Positions 39,687 to 48,329 of a DNA stretch of 64,000 nucleotides are shown one piece after another. The DNA is taken from NCBI RefSeq assembly GCF_004799665.1, contig NZ_CP031310.1, positions 1,170,887 through 1,234,886 on the forward strand, written 5' to 3'. The position numbers and the translations under genes are program-made. Within the stretch, counting starts at the first letter, position 1. Every line of letters begins with the position of its first letter. The notes under the pieces were generated by a model that did not search any database, had not been told where the DNA came from, and saw nothing but the letters and a program-made list of their open reading frames with translations. The stretch comes from Halapricum salinum. Its GTDB lineage: Archaea; Halobacteriota; Halobacteria; Halobacteriales; Haloarculaceae.

Positions 39687-40642
39687 CAGAGGCCGAGCTG
39701 TTCGATCTTGTCGCGAAGCGTCTCGGCGGAGGTGGTGAGCTGCTCGCGTTCGTCGTCGGCGAGGTTGAGTTCGAGGACGTTCCGGACGCCGCGACGGTTC
39801 ACGACACAGGGCAGGCTGATGTAGAGGTCTTCGAGGTCGTGCTGGCCCTGCATCAGCGTCGAGACGGTCATGATAGTGTCCTCGTCGCGGATCAGCGCGT
39901 CGATGATGTCCGTCGTCGCCATCCCGATAGCGTAGTAGGTCGCGCCCTTCTTCTCGATGATCTCGTAGGCCGCCCCGCGGACCTGCTCGGCGATGTCGGT
40001 TTTGAGTTCGTCGTCGTGAGAGCGAGCCGTGAGTTCACAGTACTCGTCGAAGGGGATCCCCGCGAGGTGGGCCGTGCTCCACAGCGGGACCTCGCTGTCG
40101 CCGTGCTCGCCGATGACGTAGGCGTGGACGTTCTTCGTGGCGACGTCACAGTGCTCGCCCAGCACCTGCTTGAAGCGGGCGGTGTCCAGCGTCGTCCCAG
40201 AGCCGATGACGCGCTCGTAGGGCAGATCCGAGACCTTCCAGGTCACGTACGAGAGGATGTCGACCGGGTTCGTGACGACGAGCAACACGGTTTCGGGCGC
40301 GATCCGCTCGGTGATCTTCGGGACCATGTCCTTGAAGATCTCGACGTTGCGTTCCAGAAGTTCCAGTCGGGTCTCGCCGGGCTTCTGGCTCGCGCCCGCG
40401 GTGATGACGACCACGTCGGCGTCCCAGCAGTCCTCCCAGTCGCCGACGTAGACGTCGACGGGCTTGACGAAGCCGACCCCGTGAGAGAGGTCCATCGCCT
40501 CACCCTCTGCCTTTTCGCGGTCGATGTCGATGAGTGCGATCTCGGAGACGGTGCCGCTGTTCATCAGTGCGAACGCCGTCGTCGCACCGACGTCGCCCGT
40601 CCCGACGATCGCGACCTTGCCTTTGATGCGTCCAGTTGACAT
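39686..40642 (-). CDS. L-lactate dehydrogenase (LDH/MDH family)
   Basis: 318 residues. NAD-binding VAIVGTGDVGATTAFALM with acidic ALIDIDREKAEG (NAD specific). The substrate loop reads GASQKPGETRLELLERN: Gln at the specificity site marks lactate dehydrogenase, where malate dehydrogenases have Arg. The catalytic His is in GEHGDSEVPLW. It interconverts pyruvate and lactate. Copy 3 of the palindromic element abuts its stop codon and may end its transcript. Confidence 0.92.
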   Translation of the reverse strand: MSTGRIKGKVAIVGTGDVGATTAFALMNSGTVSEIALIDIDREKAEGEAMDLSHGVGFVKPVDVYVGDWEDCWDADVVVITAGASQKPGETRLELLERNVEIFKDMVPKITERIAPETVLLVVTNPVDILSYVTWKVSDLPYERVIGSGTTLDTARFKQVLGEHCDVATKNVHAYVIGEHGDSEVPLWSTAHLAGIPFDEYCELTARSHDDELKTDIAEQVRGAAYEIIEKKGATYYAIGMATTDIIDALIRDEDTIMTVSTLMQGQHDLEDLYISLPCVVNRRGVRNVLELNLADDEREQLTTSAETLRDKIEQLGL

Positions 40643-40670
40643 TCGTATGCGGTGGTTCCGACCACGCAGC

Positions 40671-40680
40671 TATAAAAGTG
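40671..40680 (-). promoter_or_regulatory. TATA box of lactate dehydrogenase
   Basis: Minus-strand CACTTTTATA, 29-38 bases before the ATG at 40642, fits a leaderless transcript. Confidence 0.65.
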
Positions 40681-40708
40681 CGGTCCGATCCCGGAACGGG
40701 AGAATCGA

Positions 40709-40852
40709 CTACGAACGCCACTCGTGACCGCACCGCGCACACTCGAAGTACCGCCAGTCCGTCCCGCCCGGGACGCGCTCGCGCCCCGTCGTCTGTCGGT
40801 CGCTACTTCCACACACTGGACAGGCCATCAGTGCCTCGCTACTGAGGGACAT
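40709..40852 (-). CDS. Small zinc-ribbon protein
   Basis: 47 residues (MSLSSEALMACPVCGSSD...). Knuckles CPVC and CARC are 26 residues apart and the end is CGHEWRS. The ATG at 40852 was chosen because a strong minus-strand TATA box (AAAAAATATATA, 40875-40886) lies about 27 bases upstream; a second ATG eight codons on is possible. Function unknown. Confidence 0.75.
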   Translation of the reverse strand: MSLSSEALMACPVCGSSDRQTTGRERVPGGTDWRYFECARCGHEWRS

Positions 40853-40874
40853 ACCTGGGGATACGGAGTGCTGG

Positions 40875-40886
40875 TATATATTTTTT
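40875..40886 (-). promoter_or_regulatory. TATA box of the 40852 zinc-ribbon gene
   Basis: Minus-strand AAAAAATATATA, strongly AT-rich in a GC-rich genome, 23-34 bases before the ATG. It lies in the 107-bp divergent gap to the gene at 40960. Confidence 0.6.
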
Positions 40887-40959
40887 CGGTAGTGAGTAAA
40901 GACTTTCACGCAGGTCGAGAAGCGAAACACCGAGGGTGGTGGCAGGGCTAGACGGGAAT

Positions 40960-41142
40960 ATGACCCGCACGACCTACACCTGCGACGGGTGCGGGGCACG
41001 GCTGGACAACGAGAAAGACCTGCGAAAGCTCGACGGGACGAAACGCCCGCAGTGGCAGTGTCGTATCTGTCAGACGACCGTTCCGTCGGTCGTGGCAGAG
41101 CGGCTCAGCCACCAGAAGCAGAACGCCCAGGAGCAACGCTGA
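40960..41142 (+). CDS. Small zinc-finger protein
   Basis: 60 residues (MTRTTYTCDGCGARLDNEK...). Knuckles CDGC and CRIC, then a basic helix SVVAERLSHQKQNAQEQR. It could bind nucleic acid. This is a conserved haloarchaeal micro-protein type of unknown role; divergent from the zinc-ribbon gene at 40852. Confidence 0.75.
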   Translation: MTRTTYTCDGCGARLDNEKDLRKLDGTKRPQWQCRICQTTVPSVVAERLSHQKQNAQEQR

Positions 41143-41212
41143 CCGTCGAGAAGACGACCGACGGGCACCGGGACGCTTTTTTCGACCCGGCTTGAAGCCG
41201 TTGGCAATCGAC

Positions 41213-42898
41213 ATGGTATCACTCCCGGGATCGGTCGGCGACGTGAACCTCACTCGCCGGGACCGACTCGTCGTCTACTACCTCGTCGGACTGACCGTGC
41301 TCGTGCTCACCTACACGGGCGTGTACAACCTGGCGATGGCGCGGATCGAAGGCGTCGATCAGTCGATCTTCGCCTCCTTCGAGTTCGTCGTCCAGACGAT
41401 GACGACGACGGGCTACGGCCAGGATTCGGGCTACTGGAACCATCCCCTGATGTTCCTCTACGTCGCTGGGGTGCAGATCTCCGGGATCGGGATCGGTTTC
41501 TTCACGCTGCGGCTGATCATCATCCCGCTGTTCTCCAGCGCGGACGTCAACCTCGACAACCGCCTCACCCCGAAACGCGACCACGTCGTCGTCTGTGAGT
41601 ACCGCCGGGACTCGGAGGTCCTGCTCGAAGAACTCGAAGAACTCGGGATCGAGTACGTCCTCATCTCCTCGGACGAAGACGAGGCCAGACGACTCTCCGA
41701 CGACGGCTACGCGGCGATCGACGGCTCGCCACAGGACGCCGAGGCGTACCGACGAGCCAGCATCGACAGCGCCCGGGCGGTCATCACCGACGCGGGCGAG
41801 GCCAACGTCGACACGATTCTGACGATTCGCTCGGTCAGACCGGACATCGACGTCATCGCGCTCACCGACGACAGCAGTCTCGAAGACGTCCTCTACGAGA
41901 CGGGAGCCGACAGCGTCCTCTCGCCGCACAGCGTCCTGGGCCATCGGCTGGCAGAGAAGGTCGTCGCCTCGTTCGATACGGAACTGGGCGACGCCGTCGA
42001 ACTCGGCGAGGACATCGAACTGACTGAAGTCTCCGTCGAACGCGGGAGCTCGCTGGATGGGGTCCGGATCCGCGAGTCCGGAATCCGAGAACGGACCGGG
42101 GCGAACGTCGTCGGGGCCTGGATCGACGGCGAACTCCAGATGCCGCCCGACCCCGATTCGGTCATCCAAGAGAACACCGTCTTGCTGGTCGCTGGCGAAC
42201 ACGAGGCGCTCGAAGAACTGAGCGAATTTACCCGCTCGGCCGACCCATTCGGCCGACCGGACAGGGTCGTTCTTGCGGGCACGGGTGAAGTCGGGAGCGC
42301 GGCCGAGCGAGTGCTCGACGAGGAAGGGATCGAGACGGTCACCATCGACCGCAACGAATCGACCGGGGCCGATATCATCGGGGACGCCGGTGAGCGCGAG
42401 GTCCTCCGCGAGGCCGGAGTCGAAGACGCCGGGATGCTCCTCGTCTGTGTCCCCGACGACTCACAGGCGCTGCTGACGACGGTTCAGGCACAGGCGATCA
42501 ACCCCGACATCGAGGTACTGGTGCGGGCCAACGAGATGGCGACAGTCTCGAAGGCGTTCCGGGCCGGCGCGGACTACGTGCTGGCAGTGCCGCAGGTCAG
42601 CGCGCGGATGGTCGCTCGGGATCTCCGCGGTGAGGACGTCCTCGAACCTGCGAGTCAGATCCGGGTGATACGCGTCCCGGCGACCCCCTTCGCGGGCGAG
42701 ACGCTCGCGACCGCCGGCATCACCGAGCAGACGGGGTGTCGGGTGATCGCGATCGACGACGAATCGGGCCTGACCACGCGGATCGATCCGCAACGAGAAC
42801 TCCACGCCGACGACCGACTCGTCCTCGTCGGCAGCGACGCCGCCGTTCAGGAGTTCCTCAAGCGCTTCGACGTCTCCCCGGCAGCTAAGGGGAACTGA
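41213..42898 (+). CDS. Two-helix potassium channel with tandem RCK domains
   Basis: 561 residues. TM1 at about 18-42, pore loop with the selectivity filter TTTGYG (64-69), TM2 at about 80-105, then two TrkA_N/TrkA_C (RCK) units (about 120-340 and 345-560). The first unit begins HVVVCEYRR, the second RVVLAGTGEVGSAAE. The architecture is that of ligand-gated archaeal K+ channels of the MthK class. Cytoplasmic K+ is the main osmolyte of haloarchaea. The filter has Thr where TVGYG is usual. Confidence 0.9.
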   Translation: MVSLPGSVGDVNLTRRDRLVVYYLVGLTVLVLTYTGVYNLAMARIEGVDQSIFASFEFVVQTMTTTGYGQDSGYWNHPLMFLYVAGVQISGIGIGFFTLRLIIIPLFSSADVNLDNRLTPKRDHVVVCEYRRDSEVLLEELEELGIEYVLISSDEDEARRLSDDGYAAIDGSPQDAEAYRRASIDSARAVITDAGEANVDTILTIRSVRPDIDVIALTDDSSLEDVLYETGADSVLSPHSVLGHRLAEKVVASFDTELGDAVELGEDIELTEVSVERGSSLDGVRIRESGIRERTGANVVGAWIDGELQMPPDPDSVIQENTVLLVAGEHEALEELSEFTRSADPFGRPDRVVLAGTGEVGSAAERVLDEEGIETVTIDRNESTGADIIGDAGEREVLREAGVEDAGMLLVCVPDDSQALLTTVQAQAINPDIEVLVRANEMATVSKAFRAGADYVLAVPQVSARMVARDLRGEDVLEPASQIRVIRVPATPFAGETLATAGITEQTGCRVIAIDDESGLTTRIDPQRELHADDRLVLVGSDAAVQEFLKRFDVSPAAKGN

Positions 42899-42955
42899 CC
42901 GCCCCGATCCGCAGACGCCCCGCGGTTTTTTGCGCTGGCGGCCCACAGCAAGGGT

Positions 42956-43846
42956 ATGCGAGTACTCGTCACGGGCGCGACTGGGTTCGTCGGGAGCAAC
43001 CTCGTCCCGGCACTGCTCGATGCGGGCCACGACGTCGTCGCGATGACCCGCGACGCCGGCCGATACGAACCACCCGAAGGCGTCGAAGTCGTCGAGGGAG
43101 ACCTCCTCGAACCCGAGACGCTGGCCGGTGACTTCGACGGCGTCGACGCGGCCTACTATCTGGTCCACTCGCTGCAGACCGGCGGCGACTTCGAGGAGCG
43201 CGACCGGGAGGCCGCGACGAACTTCTCGGCGGCCGCCAGCGCCGCCGGCGTCGAGCGAGTGCTCTACCTCGGCGGACTGGGCGAGACTGGCGACGACCTC
43301 TCGCCACACCTGCGGTCACGCCAGGAAGTCGAGACCCTGCTCGCCAGAGGTTCGTACGATCTGACGACGCTGCGGGCGGCGATCATCGTCGGCGCGGGCA
43401 GCGTCAGCTTCCAGATGGTCCGCCAACTGGTCACCAAGCTCCCCGTGATGATCGCCCCGAAGTGGGTCTACACCTACTGCCAGCCCATCGCGATCAGCGA
43501 CGTCGTCTCGTATCTCGTGGGGGTGCTGGACGCACCCGAGACGGCCGGCGGGACCTACGAGATCGGTGGTCCGGAAGTACTCACCTACAAGGAGATGCTC
43601 GTCCGCACGGGCGAGGCGATGGGCAAGCGACGACTGATCGTCCCAGTCCCGGTGTTGAGTCCGCGACTGTCGTCGTACTGGGTCGATCTCGTGACGGACA
43701 TCCCGCGATCGATCTCTCACCCGCTGATCCTCGGTCTCAAGAACCCCGTCATCGTCACCGACGACAGTATCGAACAGCACGTCCGCGTCGACCGGACGCC
43801 GTTTCAGGAAGCCGTCGAGCGAGCACTGACGGAGGTCGACGAGTGA
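42956..43846 (+). CDS. NDUFA9-like NAD(P)-binding epimerase/reductase
   Basis: 296 residues. An atypical SDR: VLVTGATGFVGSNLVPAL is the nucleotide-binding loop; YYLVHSLQTGGDFEERD and LYLGGLGE match the complex I subunit NDUFA9-like group, which lacks the usual catalytic Tyr-Lys. The substrate is unknown. It overlaps the next gene by four bases (GTGA). Confidence 0.87.
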   Translation: MRVLVTGATGFVGSNLVPALLDAGHDVVAMTRDAGRYEPPEGVEVVEGDLLEPETLAGDFDGVDAAYYLVHSLQTGGDFEERDREAATNFSAAASAAGVERVLYLGGLGETGDDLSPHLRSRQEVETLLARGSYDLTTLRAAIIVGAGSVSFQMVRQLVTKLPVMIAPKWVYTYCQPIAISDVVSYLVGVLDAPETAGGTYEIGGPEVLTYKEMLVRTGEAMGKRRLIVPVPVLSPRLSSYWVDLVTDIPRSISHPLILGLKNPVIVTDDSIEQHVRVDRTPFQEAVERALTEVDE

Positions 43847-44583
43847 CTGACGACAGTGGGACCACCACCCCGTCGATGGCGACAGCGACCGAGGGCGAAG
43901 ATCGGTGGGTCTACGAGAGTATCGTGGGCGCGATCCCGGGTGTCCACTTCTCACGGGCGCAGGCGGTGGCGATTCAGCTGGGGCTGTTCGGGCTGGGCGT
44001 CGTCGTGCTCGCGGCGCTGACCGACCGCTGGGAGGGGCTCGCGCCGGGGCTGGCGGCCGTGCTCGTCGTCTCGGCCGGGAGCGTGCTCATGCTGACGATC
44101 GGCCGGCGAATCCGACGGCTGGACGTCCCCCAGATCTACACGCACACCCTCTTTGGCTCCCAGATCGAGATCGTCCTCGGCGTCCTCTCCTTTGTCGGGC
44201 TGGTGACCTACCTGTTCGTCGCCGACCCGCGTCAGGCGGGCGAGCCGCTGATCCAGCGGTTGCTCGGTCCCGAGCCGTCGCTGCTGTCGGTGTACTTCAT
44301 GCTGCTGGTACTCTGGGACGTCTGCTATCGCATCGGAACCGGCTGGTGGGCCAGTCTCGTCGGGCTGTGGCGGTCGGTGTTGTTTGCCGACCAGTTCGAT
44401 CCCGACACCCGAGCGGCACTGATCGAAGTCGATCTGGTCACGATCGGCTTCGCCGCCGTACAGGTCGTCCTCCTGCCGTTTCTCGGAGCGCAGCCGCTGT
44501 TGCTCGTGCTCGTCTCGGGCCACGTCGCCGCAGTGGCGACCGTCTCGGGGCTCTCGATCCTGCTGCTGTGGCGACGCGGCTGA
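43843..44583 (+). CDS. Multi-spanning membrane protein
   Basis: 246 residues from a GTG overlapping the previous stop codon. About six transmembrane helices start near residue 42; FSRAQAVAIQLGLFGLG opens the first. Loops are short, without catalytic motifs. Coupling with the NDUFA9-like gene suggests a shared membrane process, unidentified. An ATG 11 codons on is an alternative start. Confidence 0.78.
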   Translation: MTDDSGTTTPSMATATEGEDRWVYESIVGAIPGVHFSRAQAVAIQLGLFGLGVVVLAALTDRWEGLAPGLAAVLVVSAGSVLMLTIGRRIRRLDVPQIYTHTLFGSQIEIVLGVLSFVGLVTYLFVADPRQAGEPLIQRLLGPEPSLLSVYFMLLVLWDVCYRIGTGWWASLVGLWRSVLFADQFDPDTRAALIEVDLVTIGFAAVQVVLLPFLGAQPLLLVLVSGHVAAVATVSGLSILLLWRRG

Positions 44584-44589
44584 GACATA

Positions 44590-44937
44590 TCACGTGGTCG
44601 CGAAATCCTGTAACTCCTCGCTCGGGACGAACCCGTCCGAGAGGCGGTCGACCGGCTCGCCGTCGACGAACAGCACGAACGTCGGGACGCTCGCGATGTC
44701 GAACTGGTCGATCAGCGGCGGATCGTTCCGGGGATTGATCGTTCCGACGACGACACCCGACCGGGCGAGCCCGCCGAGGATGGGCTCCATCGAGGCACAG
44801 ATCCCACAGCCATCTGTATAGAACTCGACGAGCACGCGCGGATACGTCTCGACCAGCGAATCGAGCGCCTCGCTGTCGGCCAGATCGACGGGTCGCTCCG
44901 GCGGCTGATCGGGATCGAACGATGGAGTCGAAGACAT
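44590..44937 (-). CDS. Thioredoxin-family protein
   Basis: 115 residues. The active site reads CGIC in VEFYTDGCGICASM; the cis-Pro loop is ASVPTFVLFVDGEPV. The CGIC pair replaces the usual CGPC and should shift redox potential. The N-terminal 25 residues are disordered and acidic. Reduces or isomerises disulfides in the cytosol. Confidence 0.9.
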   Translation of the reverse strand: MSSTPSFDPDQPPERPVDLADSEALDSLVETYPRVLVEFYTDGCGICASMEPILGGLARSGVVVGTINPRNDPPLIDQFDIASVPTFVLFVDGEPVDRLSDGFVPSEELQDFATT

Positions 44938-45016
44938 ATCGATGAATACGGCCCCGAAAGGGGTTAACGCAACGGTTCCAGCCGGGGACAACCGGAAGGT
45001 TCTTCCCTGTCATTAA

Positions 45017-45030
45017 CTAACTGGTCAGTC
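45017..45030 (+). promoter_or_regulatory. TetR-type operator at its own gene start
   Basis: ACTAACTGGTCAGT is an inverted repeat (ACTnAC-NN-GTnAGT) ending four bases before the ATG of the TetR gene at 45035. Its spacing resembles known TetR-family operators, so autoregulation is likely. Confidence 0.5.
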
Positions 45031-45034
45031 AGGA

Positions 45035-45661
45035 ATGGACGTTGCGAACGGGGATCCGGAGTGGGAGCCGAACGAGACGCGGATCGAGTTGCTGGAGGCA
45101 GCCCGGGAAGCGATGTGCAAGCACGGCTTCGCGGATCTGACGATGCAGTCGATCGCCGACGAGTCCGAGAAGAGTAAGGCAGCGCTTCACTATCACTTCG
45201 ACACGAAAGCCGAATTGTTGGCCGAGACGCTGGCGTATCTGCTGGCGGAGTTTCTCTCGGAGGTCGACATCGGCGAGGAGGGCGATCCGGAACAGCGACT
45301 GCGGGCGCTCGTCGAGGCGATGCTGTTCGGGCCGAACGGCCGCGACGGCGACTCCAGCGGCCACTGGGAGTTTCACACGGCGCTGCTGGAGGTCCAGTCA
45401 CACGCACCCCACGACGAGACGTTCCAGGCGCAGTTCACCGACAACTACGACCACGTTCGACACCTCGTGACCGACATCATCGACAACGGGATCGAGCAGG
45501 GCGTCTTCCGCGAGGTCGACGCCGACCGGACGGCGGCACACATCATGGCCGCGATCAAAGGTGCGCGAGTCAACCAGGTCGCGACCACCCGCGAGGACAT
45601 CGCCGCGACCGTCCACGACTCGTTGCTGGAGCAGGTCATCGATCCGCTGGTCGTCGAGTAG
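45035..45661 (+). CDS. TetR/AcrR-family regulator
   Basis: 208 residues. N-terminal HTH: IELLEAAREAMCKHGFADLT, then MQSIADESEKSKAALHYHF and DTKAELLAETLAYLL, a standard TetR_N domain (about 12-65). The C-terminal ligand domain is helical. It represses transporters or enzymes when no ligand is bound. A palindrome lies at the start codon. The next gene, a fibre protein 217 bases downstream, may or may not be a target. Confidence 0.9.
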   Translation: MDVANGDPEWEPNETRIELLEAAREAMCKHGFADLTMQSIADESEKSKAALHYHFDTKAELLAETLAYLLAEFLSEVDIGEEGDPEQRLRALVEAMLFGPNGRDGDSSGHWEFHTALLEVQSHAPHDETFQAQFTDNYDHVRHLVTDIIDNGIEQGVFREVDADRTAAHIMAAIKGARVNQVATTREDIAATVHDSLLEQVIDPLVVE

Positions 45662-45878
45662 CTCTCTGTCTCGGTCTCATCGATCGGGTTTCGACCCCCG
45701 TATCGGTCAGGGAAACCCGTGAAGTGGCACCTCGGTCGGGAGCAACGAGCCGGTCGTGACCGGAAAAAGCCCGGAACCGACGAGCTGTGACTGGTGTCAG
45801 TTGAGTTTGATTACCACTGGTTTTTTCAATATGCCAATCGATCCGTGTTACGTGCTATCAAGCGTCAGGTGATCGAAG

Positions 45879-48185
45879 ATGTCCAACTCAGACGAGACGA
45901 ACACTCCCGACTCGACCGAGAAGAACGACACATCTGCGACGGCGTCGCCGTCGTCGAACTACAAGACACGTGGCAAACAGGATGCGCCGGATGGCACTGG
46001 TGTGCTGGGATACAATACATCCCCAACTGGCGCTGCCCACGGCGTCGAGGGTATCGTCGAATCGGACGTCGGCAACTCTGCGGGCGTGCGAGGAGACGCG
46101 TTGAACGGCAGCGGCGTGTACGGATCTTCCACGGACGGCGATGGGCTCAAGGGGACGTCCAACTCCGGGCGGGGGATGTACGCGCGGTCCGAGCAGTCCT
46201 TCGGCGCGGCGCTGTACACGAACAACGGCGATGCCTCCGGTGTGTTCGTGCAGAACCTGGCCGGAACCAACGTAAGTGACGAGGGATACGGCGTCGAGGC
46301 GCGCACGCAGGCCACCGGCGCGGGCTCGGCGGGCATCTACGGCGAGGCCACGCAGGGAAACGGGGTGACCTACGGCGTCAACGGCGTCACCGCGTCCGCC
46401 GACAATCGTGCTGCGGGCATCAACGGTGGGACGACAGACGCCAACGGATCGGCCGACGGCGTCCGGGGATTGGCGGTCGGCGACGGGGACGGCGTCTACG
46501 GCGAGTCGCGGAGTGGCGGCACCGGTGTGCGGGGCGCCGCGACCGATACCGGTACCCTGGCCTACGGTATCGAGGGGACCACGCAGTCGTCGGTGACTGA
46601 CGCCGCCGGCGTTCGAGGTGAAGCCACCCAGGGGAGCGGCCAGACCTACGGCGTCTACGGGACGACACAGTCTGACGCCACGGCCGCTGCAGCAGTCCGT
46701 GCCGACGCCGCGGAGGGCCGAGGCGTCTACTCGACGACCACGGGCGGTGACGCGTTCTTCGGACTGGCGGAAACCGGGATTGGGATTGTCTGTCAGTCGT
46801 CGGACAGCCGGGGTGCTCAGTTCACGACTCTCGACGCAGGCCGGGCCGCCGTCTGGGCGCGCTCGTCGAACATCAACAACCCGAGTGGCGCCGGCTACGG
46901 TGTCGAGGGCCGGGCCCGGGGCTCGGGCACTGGTACGGCGGGTGTGTACGGCGAGGCCGAGAACGGGACCGGTCAGAATTACGGCGTCGACGGCGTCACG
47001 GTGTCGTCGGGTACAGACGCGGCCGGTGTCCGTGGGCGTGCGACCGAGAACAGCGGGCAGACATACGGGGTCTACGGGGAGACGCAGTCGGACGATTTCC
47101 AGGCTGCCGGGATCAAAGCCCTCGGGACCGACACCCACGGCATCCGCGCCGAGACTACCGGCCAAACCCGCAACGGCGTGTACGGAATCGCCTCCTCCGG
47201 GTCGGGGTTCAATTTCGGTGTCCGCGCTGATTGCAATTCGACCGATCCCGGTGCACGGGGTCTCAAGGCAAAACTGACAAACTCCAGTGCGACCGGTGTC
47301 GCCGTCGAGGGCGTGGTCGACACGTCGTCGGCCCACGCAGCCGTCCAGGGGGACGCACCGGACGATGTCCCGGCGGTCGAGGCCCTCGGTCGCCTGACTG
47401 CCTCGGCGACCGTCAGTGGCGGGGCGAACACTCTCACGGACCACGTCGCTGCGATCAGCAACACGGAGCCGAGCGACGGCTTCAATCACGTCATGGCACT
47501 GGAGATGCCGAACATCAGCGGGCCTGCGGAAGGAAATAATTTCCTCACGTTTCTCGACAGTACGGGGCCGATCGGCGCGATCGAGGGCAGCAGCGGCGGC
47601 ATCAAACTGGACACCGCCGCTGGTGACTTCGCGGAGTACTTCCCGCTCGCCGATCCCGAGACCGACACCGAGGCGGGGACAGTCCTCGGCCTAGAGTCAG
47701 GTGAACTCGTCGCCGACGCAGACGGTGCGGAGGCGGCTCTGGTCGTCACCCGGGACGCCGCGATCACGGGCAAGAACCCGGACGCGGGCGAAGGGTCACC
47801 CGACGACCACGAATGCGTGGCCTTGCTGGGCCAGGTTCCGGTGAAGGTGGCAGGCGCTGTCGATGCCGGCAATCTCCTGGTGGCTGCCGGCGACGGTCGT
47901 GCCGAGTCCGCCTCGGGCGCGGATCCCAGTGCTGCCGACGCGCCGGTCGTCGGCCGGGCGCTCGAATCGGTCGCGGCGACCGACAGCGGCTCCAGGACAG
48001 TCGAAGCGTTCGTGGGTCGGGCGTCGACGGCCGGAAGCGACGACGAGAACGTCGAGCAACTGCGGGCCGAGCTCGCTCGGAAAGAGGAGACAATCGAACA
48101 GTTAGAGGACCGACTGGACGACCTCGAAGCGGCCGTCGAGCAACTGGCCAGTGGGAACCCGCGACCTGCCTCGGCGGACGATTAG
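45879..48185 (+). CDS. Large beta-helical fibre-like protein with G2-like C-terminal domain
   Basis: 768 residues. No signal peptide; the first 33 residues are disordered and acidic, then SNYKTRGKQDAPDGTGVLG. Residues about 40-490 hold some 30-35 repeats of the type GVxGxx (AGVRGEA, YGVYGTT, AGIYGEA), fitting a trimeric beta-helix. Near residue 582 GDFAEYFPLAD begins a domain resembling the peptidase G2/intramolecular-chaperone domain of phage appendages, with EAALVVTRDAAITGK and VPVKVAGAVDAGNLLV. Residues 722-757 form a coiled coil. This is a tail-fibre-like protein; its role in this cell is unknown. It pairs with the next gene. Confidence 0.85.
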   Translation: MSNSDETNTPDSTEKNDTSATASPSSNYKTRGKQDAPDGTGVLGYNTSPTGAAHGVEGIVESDVGNSAGVRGDALNGSGVYGSSTDGDGLKGTSNSGRGMYARSEQSFGAALYTNNGDASGVFVQNLAGTNVSDEGYGVEARTQATGAGSAGIYGEATQGNGVTYGVNGVTASADNRAAGINGGTTDANGSADGVRGLAVGDGDGVYGESRSGGTGVRGAATDTGTLAYGIEGTTQSSVTDAAGVRGEATQGSGQTYGVYGTTQSDATAAAAVRADAAEGRGVYSTTTGGDAFFGLAETGIGIVCQSSDSRGAQFTTLDAGRAAVWARSSNINNPSGAGYGVEGRARGSGTGTAGVYGEAENGTGQNYGVDGVTVSSGTDAAGVRGRATENSGQTYGVYGETQSDDFQAAGIKALGTDTHGIRAETTGQTRNGVYGIASSGSGFNFGVRADCNSTDPGARGLKAKLTNSSATGVAVEGVVDTSSAHAAVQGDAPDDVPAVEALGRLTASATVSGGANTLTDHVAAISNTEPSDGFNHVMALEMPNISGPAEGNNFLTFLDSTGPIGAIEGSSGGIKLDTAAGDFAEYFPLADPETDTEAGTVLGLESGELVADADGAEAALVVTRDAAITGKNPDAGEGSPDDHECVALLGQVPVKVAGAVDAGNLLVAAGDGRAESASGADPSAADAPVVGRALESVAATDSGSRTVEAFVGRASTAGSDDENVEQLRAELARKEETIEQLEDRLDDLEAAVEQLASGNPRPASADD

Positions 48186-48255
48186 GGCTGCAACCACCGG
48201 GTGGGCGGCGAATTACCGGCTATGAGGGACAGAACCAGCTATTTTCGACCCTTCC

Positions 48256-48266
48256 CGGATTTTTAT
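48256..48266 (+). promoter_or_regulatory. Promoter of the second fibre gene
   Basis: The AT-rich box GATTTTTATTG lies in the 144-bp gap between the two fibre genes, 64-74 bases before the ATG at 48330. GAGGAG at 48313-48318 may serve as a ribosome binding site. The second gene can thus be expressed on its own. Confidence 0.4.
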
Positions 48267-48329
48267 TGGGTAGAAAACATCATTTAGTGTCATTCGGCAC
48301 CCAGCGACGGGCGGTCGAGGAGCTTTACA

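Noticed and set aside
45888-47489. 533-codon open frame opposite the first fibre gene
   Set aside because: Produced by the regular repeat codons on the other strand; no start signal and no domain.
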